From the NCBI RefSeq assembly GCF_000220525.1, contig NZ_AFPK01000034.1, forward strand, positions 56,927 through 120,926: 64,000 nt of DNA. Reading direction: 5' to 3'. Origin of the DNA: Ochrovirga pacifica (GTDB lineage: Bacteria; Bacteroidota; Bacteroidia; Flavobacteriales; Flavobacteriaceae). Made by a program: the position numbers and the translations under genes. The notes beneath the pieces were generated by a model that made no database searches, was not told where the DNA came from, and was given only the letters and a program-made list of their open reading frames with translations. Numbering within the stretch: position 1 is the stretch's first letter; every line of letters begins with the position of its first letter. Shown here piece by piece: positions 17,912 through 28,005 of this stretch.

Positions 17912-19963
17912 ATGAAATGTATAGCAAAATCTCTGGCTGTAGTTGCCGTATTTTTTATGTTCGCTTGTAACTCTAAAACTACAAAAACGGAAACTCCTAA
18001 TCGTAGCTTAATATATGTAGATACAACCGTACAGCCTCAGCAAGATTTTTATCGATTTGTAAACGGAAAATGGATAGACAGTGTTCAAATTCCAGATGAT
18101 AAAACTACTTGGGGAGGATTTAACGAGCTGAGAGAGTTAACGGATAAAAACGTTTTGGCTTTGATTCATAAGACCATTAAGTTAGACACCTTAAACCCTA
18201 GTTCGGACGAGGCTAAAGCAATTCATCTATTCAAAACAATTGTAGATGTATCGGCAAGAAATCAACAGGGAATTGCACCCATAAAAAAAGATATCGAAGC
18301 AACGGAAAAGATTACCGACTTAAAAAGTTTACAAACCTATATTGCACAAACACAAACCCAAGGAAAAGCAAACTTTTTTTCGGTATATGTATATTCTGAT
18401 GCCAAAGACAGTAACAAAAATGTATTGTATGTTGCTCCAGGCCAATTAGGATTGCCAGATAGAGACTATTACGTTTCTGATGACAAAGATGCTCAAGAAA
18501 AAAAAGCAAAATACAAAAAACACATCGCTAAAATGCTTCAGTTCTTGGAGGTGGGAGCAGATAAAGCACAGATTATGGCAGATCAAGTTGTATCTTTAGA
18601 AACAGAAATGGCTAGAGCTAGGTTGGATAAAGTTGCGCGTAGAGACCCTAAAAAGCGTTACAACCCTATGTCTGTTACAGATTTGCAAACACTATCGCCA
18701 GCAATAGATTGGAAGCAACATTTAAACACTATCGGAATTCAAAAAATAGATACACTAGTGGTCAGCGATGTGTCTTATTTTAGAGACTTAGGAACTGTTT
18801 TAGATGTACAAAAAGTAGCACAATGGAAGGCTTACTGTCAATGGTTGATTATAAGAAATGCAGCATCTAAGTTATCCGAAACTATAGAAACAGCTAATTG
18901 GGAGTTTTATAGCAAAGCATTAAGAGGAGCTGTAGAACAAGAACCTAAAGAGAAAATAGCGATACAAGTAATTAATGGAACAGTAGGTGAGGCTTTGGGA
19001 AAATTGTATGTAAAAGAGTATTTTCCACCAGCGGCTAAGCAAATAATAGAAGAGATGATTCAAACATTGATTCAGGCATACGCTATTAGAATTGATGCAT
19101 TGCCTTGGATGGATGCTACAACCAAAGAAAAAGCGAAAGAAAAACTAGAAAAAGTAACCATTAAGGTAGGGTATCCCAATCATTGGAAAAACTATCAAGA
19201 AATTACAATTTTATCTCCAGATAAAGGTGGAACTTACTATCAAAACTTGCAGAATATTGCCCAGTGGGAATTTAAAGAACGCATCTCAAAACTAAACAAA
19301 CCTGTAGATAAAACAGAGTGGCATATGGCACCTCAGGTAGTAAATGCATATTACAATCCATCTTACAACGAAATTGTATTTCCGGCAGCTATATTGCAAC
19401 CGCCTTTTTTTGATTTTAAAGCGGATCCAGCTGTGAATTTTGGAGGAATAGGAGCCGTAATTGGTCATGAAATTTCACATGGTTTTGATGATAGTGGTGC
19501 GGATTACGATGCAGATGGAAATTTAGTCAATTGGTGGACAGAAAAAGATTTAGAGCAATTTAATGCTTTGGGAGAACAATTGGCGGAACAATTTAGCAGT
19601 ATAGAAGTGTTGCCCGACACTTTTATTAATGGGAAATTTACATTAGGAGAAAACATAGGAGATCTTGGTGGTGTGAATGCTGCTTATGATGCATTGCAAT
19701 TGTACTTGGCTAAAAACGGAGCTGTGGCACCCATTGATGGCTACACCCAAAACCAACGTTTTTTTATGAGTTGGGCCAATGTATGGAGAACCAAAATGAG
19801 AGACGATGCTTTAAAAACACGTGTAAAAACAGATCCACATTCTCCGGGAATGTACAGAGCAACCCAACCTTTGTTAAACATAGATGCTTTTTATCAAGCG
19901 TTTCATATTACCGAACAAGATGCAATGTATGTACCTGTTGAAAAACGGGTAAAAATCTGGTAA
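17912..19963 (+). CDS. M13 family zinc metallopeptidase (lipoprotein)
   Basis: A 683-residue neprilysin/PepO-type endopeptidase anchored as a lipoprotein ('FFMFACNSK'). The zinc site is HEISH at 519-523 ('VIGHEISHGFDDSGADYD'), with the third ligand E580 and D584 in 'ENIGDLGG', and the substrate-binding motif 'NAYYNPSYNEIVFPAAIL' upstream. The N-terminal lid domain 'QQDFYRFVNGKWIDSVQIPDDKTTWGGF' is also typical. The family cleaves small to medium peptides outside the cytoplasm. Length and all catalytic residues are normal. It has its own promoter and shares a terminator with convergent folP. Confidence 0.94.
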   Translation: MKCIAKSLAVVAVFFMFACNSKTTKTETPNRSLIYVDTTVQPQQDFYRFVNGKWIDSVQIPDDKTTWGGFNELRELTDKNVLALIHKTIKLDTLNPSSDEAKAIHLFKTIVDVSARNQQGIAPIKKDIEATEKITDLKSLQTYIAQTQTQGKANFFSVYVYSDAKDSNKNVLYVAPGQLGLPDRDYYVSDDKDAQEKKAKYKKHIAKMLQFLEVGADKAQIMADQVVSLETEMARARLDKVARRDPKKRYNPMSVTDLQTLSPAIDWKQHLNTIGIQKIDTLVVSDVSYFRDLGTVLDVQKVAQWKAYCQWLIIRNAASKLSETIETANWEFYSKALRGAVEQEPKEKIAIQVINGTVGEALGKLYVKEYFPPAAKQIIEEMIQTLIQAYAIRIDALPWMDATTKEKAKEKLEKVTIKVGYPNHWKNYQEITILSPDKGGTYYQNLQNIAQWEFKERISKLNKPVDKTEWHMAPQVVNAYYNPSYNEIVFPAAILQPPFFDFKADPAVNFGGIGAVIGHEISHGFDDSGADYDADGNLVNWWTEKDLEQFNALGEQLAEQFSSIEVLPDTFINGKFTLGENIGDLGGVNAAYDALQLYLAKNGAVAPIDGYTQNQRFFMSWANVWRTKMRDDALKTRVKTDPHSPGMYRATQPLLNIDAFYQAFHITEQDAMYVPVEKRVKIW

Positions 19964-20000
19964 AATATTTTACAAAAACAAATTGTTTATTTATTGATGC

Positions 20001-20037
20001 AAAAGGATGTTTTCTTTACAGAAAATGTCCTTTTTTT
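20001..20037. terminator. Terminator between the M13 peptidase gene and folP
   Basis: A 15-bp stem (AAAAGGATGTTTTCT with its complement, two G:T pairs) and T7 tract. A and T runs on both sides suit two convergent genes. Confidence 0.75.
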
Positions 20038-20869
20038 ATTGCAATAGTTTCCAGATTGTAACAGCTTCTACAGCTTCTTTTACATCATGCACTCTTAAAA
20101 TTTGTGTGCCTTTTTGTAAAGCAATTGTATGGGCAATTGTGGTGGCATTTAGTGCTTGTTCTGGAGAAGTTCCTAAAGGTTTGTACAACATGGATTTTCT
20201 AGAAATTCCCGTTAAAATAGGTGTGCCTAGCTGTTGAAAATAATCTAGGTTTTTTAGTAGCTGGTAATTGTTTTCTATAGATTTTCCAAAGCCAAAACCT
20301 ACGTCTAAAATAACATCGTGTGCATGTAGTTTTTGCAACAGAACCAATTTTTTAGACAATTCAAAATAAATATCTGTAAGTACATTTTTATACACTGGAG
20401 CTTGTTGCATGTCCTGAGGTGTACCTTGCATATGCATTAAAACATAAGGCACTTGCAAACGAGCTATGGTAGCAAACATTTCGGGGTCTAAATTGCCCCC
20501 TGAAATGTCGTTTATCATGCAAGCTCCTTTGTCAATACATTCTGTTGCGACTTGACTTCTAAAGGTGTCTACCGAAATAAGAATGTTTGGAAAATTTTGA
20601 ATCAGTAAATCAATCACAGGTAAGATGCGTTGTAGCTCTTCTTTTTCAGAAATATGTTGTGCTCCAGGTCTAGAAGAATAAGCACCAACATCTATAAAAG
20701 TAGCTCCTTGGTTTAGCATTTTTTCTACTTGGTTGATGATTGAAGTTTCGTCTTTATACCTACCTCCATCAAAAAAAGAATCGGGAGTAATGTTTAAAAT
20801 CCCCATCACTTTTGGAGTAGACAAATCGATTAAGGTTCCTTTGCAGTTTATGGAGTGGTTTGTGTTCAC
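20036..20869 (-). CDS. folP: Dihydropteroate synthase
   Basis: FolP joins p-aminobenzoate to 6-hydroxymethyl-dihydropterin pyrophosphate in folate synthesis and is the target of sulfonamides. The 277-residue TIM-barrel protein shows 'PKVMGILNITPDSFFDGG' (signature 1), 'IDVGAYSSRPGA' (signature 2), 'NDISGG' and the C-terminal 'RVHDVKEAVEA'. It is divergent from the DUF1599/DoxX-like pair. Confidence 0.95.
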   Translation of the reverse strand: MNTNHSINCKGTLIDLSTPKVMGILNITPDSFFDGGRYKDETSIINQVEKMLNQGATFIDVGAYSSRPGAQHISEKEELQRILPVIDLLIQNFPNILISVDTFRSQVATECIDKGACMINDISGGNLDPEMFATIARLQVPYVLMHMQGTPQDMQQAPVYKNVLTDIYFELSKKLVLLQKLHAHDVILDVGFGFGKSIENNYQLLKNLDYFQQLGTPILTGISRKSMLYKPLGTSPEQALNATTIAHTIALQKGTQILRVHDVKEAVEAVTIWKLLQ

Positions 20870-21034
20870 TAGTTAAAGATTCAAAAAATTAAACAATTTT
20901 AAAGATTTTTTGTGGCGGTTGATGTTTGTAACTACCTAATAACTCATTAAAAAAAGTGAAAAATCGTAATTTGTAATTGGTAATTCTTACTTAAATTCGT
21001 TTTCGATATCAAAATTACAGAAAACACATAGATT

Positions 21035-21571
21035 ATGTCTCATACCTCTGCACAATACGATAAAATTATTGCTGAATGTTTAGGGTTGTTCTCTAAAAAA
21101 ATGACCGATTACGGAAGTGCTTGGAGAATTTTAAGATTGCCTAGCTTAACGGATCAAATTTTTATCAAAGCACAGCGCATTCGTCAACTACAAGAAAATG
21201 AAGTGCAAAAAATAGAGGAAGGAGAAATTTCTGAATTTATTGGAATCATCAATTATTGTGTTATGGCGTTAATTCAGCTAGAAAAAGGAGTAGCAGATCA
21301 GCCAGATATAGAAACCGGTGAAGCGGTAGAGTTGTATAAAAAACACATAGGTATTACAAAAGAGTTGATGATTAACAAAAATCACGATTATGGAGAAGCG
21401 TGGAGAGACATGCGTGTAAGTTCTCTAACGGATTTGATTTTACAAAAACTTTTGCGTGTAAAACAAATAGAAAACAACAAAGGGAAAACTTTGGTTTCTG
21501 AAGGAATTGATGCCAATTATCAAGATATGATAAATTATGCTGTTTTTGCAATGATTCATTTAACTCTGTAA
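21035..21571 (+). CDS. DUF1599 domain-containing protein with internal duplication
   Basis: A 178-residue cytosolic protein built from two copies of one unit: residues 25-82 ('DYGSAWRILRLPSLTDQI'..'INYCVMALIQL') and 118-178 ('DYGEAWRDMRVSSLTDLI'..'INYAVFAMIHL') are clear homologues offset by 93 residues. This is the DUF1599 family, also called nucleotide modification associated domain 1. Its biochemical role is not established. It lies 3 bp upstream of the DoxX-like gene and is surely co-transcribed with it. Confidence 0.88.
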   Translation: MSHTSAQYDKIIAECLGLFSKKMTDYGSAWRILRLPSLTDQIFIKAQRIRQLQENEVQKIEEGEISEFIGIINYCVMALIQLEKGVADQPDIETGEAVELYKKHIGITKELMINKNHDYGEAWRDMRVSSLTDLILQKLLRVKQIENNKGKTLVSEGIDANYQDMINYAVFAMIHLTL

Positions 21572-21574
21572 GCC

Positions 21575-22537
21575 ATGAAAATTCTAACTCATTTATGCCG
21601 ATTTATTATTGGTGTTTTATTTATTTTTTCAGGATTTGTAAAGCTGGTAGACCCCTTGGGTTCGGCCTATAAGTTTGAAGAGTATTTTGGTGCGGATGTT
21701 TTAAATCTAGAGTTTTTAATTCCCTATGCACTGCCGTTTTCTATTTTGTTAATTTTGATAGAATTGTTACTAGGAATTGCATTGCTTTTAGGTTATAAAG
21801 TAAAAACCACTGTGTGGAGTTTGTTTGGAATTACTTTATTCTTTTTGTTTTTAACATGGTATTCTGCTTATTACAATAAAGTTACCGATTGCGGATGCTT
21901 TGGAGATGCCGTAAAACTAAGTCCTTGGGAAACGTTTTATAAAAATGTGGTATTTATAGTGCTGATATTTGTATTGATAGTACAACAAAAAAATATCAAA
22001 CCTTTGGGTTCTAAAAATTTTAGAAATTGGACTCTTTTTTTGTCGATGTTTGCTAGTTTATACATTATATACCACTCGCTAACCTATTTACCTATTATTG
22101 ATTTTAGACCTTATGCTGAAGGGAAAAATATAAGAGAAGGGATGGAGTATAAAGAAGATGGAGAGTTGCCCCCTGTACACGATTTGTATTTAGAATCTGA
22201 AACAGAAGATCTTACCGAAACCATATTAGAAGCTCCCAAAGCACTATTAATTGTAGCAAACGAGTTAGAACACACTCCGCCAGAGGCATGGCAAAAAGTA
22301 ATAGGTTTAGCCACTACAGCAAAGGAACAAGGTTATTTGGTGTATGCCGTTTCTAGTAGTAGCTCCGCTTTGTTTGATGAGACGATGGAAAAATACAATT
22401 TGTCTTTTCCTATTCTATTTTGCGACAGTACAACATTAAAAACTATGTGTAGAGCCAATCCAGGAATTTTACAACTAAATAAAGCCACGGTGATAGCAAA
22501 ATATAGTTGGAGAAATATAGACAAAGAGCGTTTGTGA
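21575..22537 (+). CDS. BT_3928-type DoxX-like membrane protein with thioredoxin-like tail
   Basis: The N-terminal half (about residues 1-160) has four membrane helices of the DoxX/MauE type, including 'FIFSGFVKLVDPLGSAYKFEEYF' split over the first loop and 'DCGCFGDAVKLSPWETF' before helix four. Residues ~215-320 look like a thioredoxin-like domain ('KALLIVANELEHTPPEAWQ', 'FPILFCDSTTLKTMCRANPG') but the usual CxxC is absent. The pair with DUF1599, next to folP, is a recurring Bacteroidota arrangement to my knowledge. Role unknown; a redox or electron-transfer function is suggested only by the fold. Confidence 0.8.
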   Translation: MKILTHLCRFIIGVLFIFSGFVKLVDPLGSAYKFEEYFGADVLNLEFLIPYALPFSILLILIELLLGIALLLGYKVKTTVWSLFGITLFFLFLTWYSAYYNKVTDCGCFGDAVKLSPWETFYKNVVFIVLIFVLIVQQKNIKPLGSKNFRNWTLFLSMFASLYIIYHSLTYLPIIDFRPYAEGKNIREGMEYKEDGELPPVHDLYLESETEDLTETILEAPKALLIVANELEHTPPEAWQKVIGLATTAKEQGYLVYAVSSSSSALFDETMEKYNLSFPILFCDSTTLKTMCRANPGILQLNKATVIAKYSWRNIDKERL

Positions 22538-22712
22538 TTCCTTCTTAAACTTTGCTAAATAATGCTTTTTTTTAACGCTAATTTTAGAAAAAAACAGAAG
22601 CTATCCCAAAAGAGATAAGTATCTTTATTGAATGTTTTTTTGTGACACAAGTTGTAAAGAATTCTCAGGAATTAGAACAATAAACAGGTCACATATAAGT
22701 TAAAAAGATCTT

Positions 22713-23891
22713 ATGAACAACATCTTAAATAAGCTTTTTGTTTTACTATTCTTTTTGTTGTTTTCTGTAATTGTGAAAGCTCAGGAAAAAAAAAGAATCA
22801 CCGACGAGGATTTTAAAAAGTTTAAAGAATTTTTTACCCTATATCCCAATGCAAAAGCTGCCGAAAAAGATAGTACACTATACAAGTCTAAATTAATTAT
22901 GGCTCCTATTATTGGGTATTCGCCAGAAACCAATTTTAGTTTAGGAGTAGGGTCTAAGTATTTGTTTAAATTCAGGGGGTCGGGAGAAGAAACTCGAACC
23001 TCAAACATGCCCATTACCATACAGTACACACTAAATAACCAATTTATTTTATATTCAGGTTTCGAGATATTTACCAATCAAGAAGAATGGGTTATTACAG
23101 GAAATTTTGCTTTTAAAAATTTTCCACGTTTGTTTTACGGTTTTGGACGAAATTCTTTAGAAGAAAACGAAGAAGAGTATGGTTATTACCAATTTCGTTT
23201 TGAGCCTATAGTGCTAAAACAACTATTTGCAAGACACCTTTTTGTAGGAGGAGGTCTGAGGTACAATCATATTTTTAACGTAAAAGCTGAAGAAGAAGGC
23301 TTGCTGACAGCATCTAAATTTGCAGGTTTTAATGGATCTACTTCGGCAGGAGCAGAATTTGCTGTTCTATACGATAGTAGAGACAATATATTAAACGCTA
23401 TTTCTGGTTGGTATGTAGAACTTACCCACGGATTTTATGGAAAAGTTATGGGAGGAACACAAGAGTTTCAATTAAGTAGATTTGATGTACGTTACTTTTT
23501 TAAACCTTTTCATAACAAAACAGATGTTATTGGAATTCAAGCTGCAGGAAGGTTTACTTACCATGATGTTCCTTTTTCGGAATTGGCACTTTTTGGAAAC
23601 GAAGAAAACTTAAGAGGTTACATAGAAGGACGTTACGTAGATAAGCATATTTTGGCAACTCAAATAGAATATCGTAAAAACTTGTTTAACCGAGTAGGAA
23701 TGGTAGCTTTTGCAGGGGTTGGTGATGTAACCCAAGAAGTTAAAGATTTTAAGTTTAAAAATTTACGTCCCACTTTTGGAGTAGGTCTCCGTTTTTTATT
23801 GGATAGAGAAGAACGTTTAAATGCACGTTTGGATTGGGGGTTTGGAGAAAATACCAACAATTTATATTTGAATATAGCAGAATCCTTCTAG
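22713..23891 (+). CDS. BamA/TamA family outer-membrane beta-barrel protein
   Basis: A 392-residue protein with a signal peptide (cut after 'VIVKAQ') and a 16-strand-type barrel of the surface antigen D15 family: 'MAPIIGYSPETNFSLGVGS' at the start, 'AEFAVLYDSRDNILNAISGWY' and 'NEENLRGYIEGRYVDKH' (the VRGF/Y-like segment) and a C-terminal aromatic residue (F392) as expected for outer-membrane insertion. No POTRA domains are present, so it is not the BamA assembly machine itself. Substrate or partner unknown. Confidence 0.85.
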   Translation: MNNILNKLFVLLFFLLFSVIVKAQEKKRITDEDFKKFKEFFTLYPNAKAAEKDSTLYKSKLIMAPIIGYSPETNFSLGVGSKYLFKFRGSGEETRTSNMPITIQYTLNNQFILYSGFEIFTNQEEWVITGNFAFKNFPRLFYGFGRNSLEENEEEYGYYQFRFEPIVLKQLFARHLFVGGGLRYNHIFNVKAEEEGLLTASKFAGFNGSTSAGAEFAVLYDSRDNILNAISGWYVELTHGFYGKVMGGTQEFQLSRFDVRYFFKPFHNKTDVIGIQAAGRFTYHDVPFSELALFGNEENLRGYIEGRYVDKHILATQIEYRKNLFNRVGMVAFAGVGDVTQEVKDFKFKNLRPTFGVGLRFLLDREERLNARLDWGFGENTNNLYLNIAESF

Positions 23892-24011
23892 TTGTTTTTT
23901 TTAGATAAAAAAATCAAAAAAGTGCTTTTTATTGATAAAAAAGTAATAAAAAACCAAAAGCATTAAACTTTTCGTGTTCTTAAAAGTCTTAGGTTAAACT
24001 TAAAAAGAACC

Positions 24012-26684
24012 ATGACTTTATCCCCCAATAAAATCATCATAGCTTTTGCAGGGCTATTGATGAGTTTATTTACTTACGCACAGCAGATTGAGGTAAAAGG
24101 AACCATTATTGATGAAACGACCAAAGAACCTATAGACTTTGCAACTGTACAAATAGAGGAAACTAAAAATCATCGATTACTAGGTTATGGTTTTTCTGAT
24201 GACAAAGGAAATTTTGTGATAGAAACCGAATTAAAGGAAGAAACAGATGTTTCTTTGGTTATTACCTACATAGGATTTACCACCTACAAACGTAACATTC
24301 CCCTAAATAAATTACATTACAATGCAGGACAAATAGTTCTGACCGAGACTACCGAAACTCTAGATGCAGTAGTAATAACAGCCAAACCTCCTATCTTAAT
24401 TAAAAACGACACGATGCAGTTTAATGCATCCTCTTTTAAAACCAAAGAAGATGCTGTAGCCGAGGATTTGCTGAAAAAATTACCAGGAGTTTCGGTAGAT
24501 AACGACGACGGAAGTATTAAAGTAAACGGAATTGATGTAACTAGAATTTTGGTGAACGGAGAGCCTTTTTTTAGCAATAACCCTCAAGTAGCAATGAAAA
24601 TCATTTCTAAAGATATTATCGAAAAAATAGAGGTAACCAACACCAAAAGTGATGAAAATGAATTTACAGGAAACGAAGATGAAGAAGAAGCTAAAACCAT
24701 TAACATTATTCTAAAAAAACTGGAACAAGGAAATATGTTTGGTGATGTGCTAGCCGGACTAGGTACCGATAAACGTTACGAAAGTAATGCTGTGTTTAAT
24801 AGAATGCTAAACAAATCATTTTTTACAATTTTGGCTTTTAGCAACAACGTAAACAAAAACAATTTTAGTTACGATGATGAGGCTCAAAATACTTTGGATA
24901 GAAATAAAGCAATTAAAACCGAAACCAATGTAGGAAGCAATTATTCTAATAAATTTGATGGAGGAGATCGGTTAAATATCAACTACATGTTTTCGGATAC
25001 CAAGTATGACAAAGGAACTAGAGAGGATAGAATTAGCCTGGTGCCTAGCAATCCCAATAGCAGAATAAGTGAAACAGACGATATTACGGAACAACAAATA
25101 CATAAGTTCGATTTTAAGATGATAAACAACGTGTTTCAAAACTTTAGACTAATTACACGAACTAACTTTTATTCAAAAGATCGAGATTTTTTTAGAACAT
25201 CAGAAAGTGAAACCAAAAACCAAGCGGGAGATTTTGTAAACGGTAACTATACCGATTTCGACCAATTTCAAAACACAACCAATATTTTTTCTAATATAAG
25301 TGCTATCTACAAATTAGAGAAAATCAATGCGTACATCAATTATAGAATTGGAACAGGAAAAAATATGTACAATGCATTTTCTAAAAACAAATCCACAACG
25401 TTTTTTGAAAGTAAGGATGACGTTATTAGAGATCAAGAAATAGATCAAAAAAGAAACGATTTTAATAGCAACCATTTTATAAAATACAACCAACGTTTTT
25501 TGAATAACAATTTTATATCCTACGAATTTAGTACCCGAAAGGACGATAAGGCTTTTAACAAACAAGTTGCCGATTATAATATGGATAACGGTAGTTTTGA
25601 AAACAACCAAGCGTTGAGTTTTGATCAACATTTAGACATTACCAAAGAAGAACATAAATTGGCCTATGAATACAGAAAAAAATCACTTTACTTTAATGCT
25701 AAAGCAAGCAAATTAAGAACGGAGTTGGGTAATAGAGAGTTGGATAGAGATCTGGAGTTGGTAAAAACCTTTAGTGATTATTTATACTCGTCAAAATTAA
25801 GATATACCATAAAATCAGGCTTTACGCTAAATGCAAATTATAGAACCAAAAGTATCGTACCCAAAAATAACGAACTATTAACCATAACAGACAATACCAA
25901 CCCACTGTTTATAACCATTGGAAACCCCGATTTAAAAAGAGAATTAGAGCATTTGTTTAGCGTTAATATTCGTACGTTTAACAAGAAAAGTAAGGTTTTC
26001 TTCTTCAATCGATTTAGTTATACCAAGGTAGCCGATAAAATTATCAATCAATCTACGGTTGATGAAGAACTGGTAACCACCAGAACTTATGTAAACAATA
26101 GTGACAATTATAAATACAGTGTGTTTGGTAGTTTGTCTAAAGACTACAAAAAGGCACCATTGTTTTATAGTTTTAAAATGAAATGGTTTGCTAGTATGTC
26201 CGAAAACGCACATATAACCAACAACGTTTTTTTTAAGAGTCATTCCGTTACATTTACCCCTTCTTTTTATGCAGATATCAATTACAACGATTTGATAGAA
26301 ATAAACCCTACTTACCGATTGTTTTTAGACAATACCCGATACGATACAGATTTGGTTGCCAATCAATCTAACGTACAGCATACTTTTGGTTTAAATATTA
26401 CCACTTTTGCTCCCGAACGTTTTACTCTTTTTAACCAAATGCAATACAATTTAAATCCTAAGTTTGAAGAAGGTTTAGGAAGACAGTCTTTGGTATGGAA
26501 CATAACTGCTAACTACAGTTTGGTGCCTAATAAAGCCAAACTAAAATTTACTGTTTTTAACTTGTTAAACCAATACAATAACACCAACAGAGCATTAACA
26601 GACAGCAGAAACTCTACGTATACTTACGATGTTTTAAAACAGTATTTTATGTTTAGTTTTAAATATATTTTTAAAAATTCGTAA
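24012..26684 (+). CDS. Outer-membrane beta-barrel protein with carboxypeptidase-regulatory-like domain
   Basis: An 890-residue protein with signal peptide (1-23), a carboxypeptidase-regulatory-like domain (~26-110, 'VKGTIIDETTKEPIDFATVQI'), a plug-like segment ('AVAEDLLKKLPGVSVDNDDGSIKVNG', with a TonB-receptor-like 'ILVNGEPFF') and a large barrel rich in alternating aromatic strands to the C-terminus. This is the OMP_b-brl_3 type, related to TonB-dependent receptors but without a clear SusC/SusD partner. It may import an unknown ligand. It stands alone, without an adjacent SusD gene. Confidence 0.82.
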   Translation: MTLSPNKIIIAFAGLLMSLFTYAQQIEVKGTIIDETTKEPIDFATVQIEETKNHRLLGYGFSDDKGNFVIETELKEETDVSLVITYIGFTTYKRNIPLNKLHYNAGQIVLTETTETLDAVVITAKPPILIKNDTMQFNASSFKTKEDAVAEDLLKKLPGVSVDNDDGSIKVNGIDVTRILVNGEPFFSNNPQVAMKIISKDIIEKIEVTNTKSDENEFTGNEDEEEAKTINIILKKLEQGNMFGDVLAGLGTDKRYESNAVFNRMLNKSFFTILAFSNNVNKNNFSYDDEAQNTLDRNKAIKTETNVGSNYSNKFDGGDRLNINYMFSDTKYDKGTREDRISLVPSNPNSRISETDDITEQQIHKFDFKMINNVFQNFRLITRTNFYSKDRDFFRTSESETKNQAGDFVNGNYTDFDQFQNTTNIFSNISAIYKLEKINAYINYRIGTGKNMYNAFSKNKSTTFFESKDDVIRDQEIDQKRNDFNSNHFIKYNQRFLNNNFISYEFSTRKDDKAFNKQVADYNMDNGSFENNQALSFDQHLDITKEEHKLAYEYRKKSLYFNAKASKLRTELGNRELDRDLELVKTFSDYLYSSKLRYTIKSGFTLNANYRTKSIVPKNNELLTITDNTNPLFITIGNPDLKRELEHLFSVNIRTFNKKSKVFFFNRFSYTKVADKIINQSTVDEELVTTRTYVNNSDNYKYSVFGSLSKDYKKAPLFYSFKMKWFASMSENAHITNNVFFKSHSVTFTPSFYADINYNDLIEINPTYRLFLDNTRYDTDLVANQSNVQHTFGLNITTFAPERFTLFNQMQYNLNPKFEEGLGRQSLVWNITANYSLVPNKAKLKFTVFNLLNQYNNTNRALTDSRNSTYTYDVLKQYFMFSFKYIFKNS

Positions 26685-26893
26685 ACAAATACTAGAACTT
26701 TAATGGTGGCTATTGTTGATTTTTTAGTGTCTCTAGCAGATACTTTCAATCAATCAATAAAGATTGTAGTTACTTTTTTTGATGTAGCTTGTAGGATGTG
26801 ATGAAGAGGAGAATGTTGTTTAATTTTGATATAAAAAGTAAGGAACAATAATTTAAATAATACTTTTAGCCTCTGAATTTAACCTCATCAAAA

Positions 26894-27856
26894 ATGAATG
26901 TAAAAAGAATTACAAAATACCTAGACCCTTTTGTGCTGTGCTTGTTAATGGTAATTGCTTTGGCATTTCTTTTTCCTAATGGAGCAGAAACTTTTTGTTT
27001 AGCAGAGTTGACCAGCGTGGGGATTAGTGGAATTTTTTTCTTATATGGCTTAAAGTTGTCTATTGCCGAGGTGACTAACGGACTCAAGAATTACCCACTA
27101 CACATATTGGTTCAGTTGAGTACTTTTGTGCTTTTTCCTGCAATTATCTGGATTCTAAAACCAGTATTATCACTATGGATTGGAGATACTTTTTGGATGG
27201 GATTGTTTTACTTATCAGCATTGCCTTCTTCAGTTTCTTCTTCGGTAATTATGGTTTCTTTGGCAAAAGGGAATGTACCTAGTGCTATTTTTAACGCTAG
27301 TATTTCTGGAATAATTGGAGTGTTTGCCACCCCATTGTGGATGGGGTTGGTGATGTACCAACAAGAAAATGTTTCTTTGCAAGGGATTTTTCTAAAATTG
27401 ACCTTACAAATTCTAGTGCCTTTGGTTATAGGATTGTCGTTAAATAAAAAATACGGAACCTGGGCTCAACAAAAAAAACGTTTTATCACTCTGTACGACA
27501 AAACCATTATTGTTCTAATTGTGTATTCTAGCTTTTGTAAATCGATTTTAACCGATGTTTTTTTAGGAATTTCTCTTTTGCAAATATTGTATTTAGGTAT
27601 TGTAATCGTTGCTTTGTTTTGGATAATGATGGGTATGATCTACAGTTTTGCTAGGTTGTTAAGACTTAATTTGGCAGATCAAATAACAGCCATGTTCTGT
27701 GGGTCTAAAAAATCCTTGATACACGGTTCCGCTATTTTAAAAATTTTATTTGTAAACAACCCAAATGCAAGTTTGTTTTTACTTCCCGTTATGTTGTATC
27801 ATACCATTCAGCTAATGATTTTGGCTGTAATTGCAAATAGATTAGGAAATAGATAA
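26894..27856 (+). CDS. SBF-like (bile acid:sodium symporter superfamily) permease
   Basis: A 320-residue membrane protein with about nine to ten helices. The start 'KYLDPFVLCLLMVIALAFLFP' and 'LSALPSSVSSSVIMVSLAKGN' match the SBF_like branch (YfeH type) of the bile acid/sodium symporter superfamily, as does 'FCGSKKSLIHGSAI'. These proteins are thought to be sodium-coupled importers of small organic anions; the substrate is unknown. No close neighbours suggest a pathway. Confidence 0.85.
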   Translation: MNVKRITKYLDPFVLCLLMVIALAFLFPNGAETFCLAELTSVGISGIFFLYGLKLSIAEVTNGLKNYPLHILVQLSTFVLFPAIIWILKPVLSLWIGDTFWMGLFYLSALPSSVSSSVIMVSLAKGNVPSAIFNASISGIIGVFATPLWMGLVMYQQENVSLQGIFLKLTLQILVPLVIGLSLNKKYGTWAQQKKRFITLYDKTIIVLIVYSSFCKSILTDVFLGISLLQILYLGIVIVALFWIMMGMIYSFARLLRLNLADQITAMFCGSKKSLIHGSAILKILFVNNPNASLFLLPVMLYHTIQLMILAVIANRLGNR

Positions 27857-27976
27857 AAAGAGAATAGATGAATGGTTTTTAAGAAAGGTTAAAGTATTAA
27901 AAGATAAAGGAATGTAGTTTGTCGAAGTTTACATACATCTTATCGAAATTTGATTAAAATTGGCAAAGGGTGATTG

Positions 27977-27984
27977 TAATTTTG
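27977..27984 (+). promoter_or_regulatory. -7 promoter element of the DUF4114/T9SS gene
   Basis: TAATTTTG matches TAnnTTTG, 21 bp before the ATG. Confidence 0.45.
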
Positions 27985-28005
27985 CTAAAAAAACACCCTT
28001 AAGTC

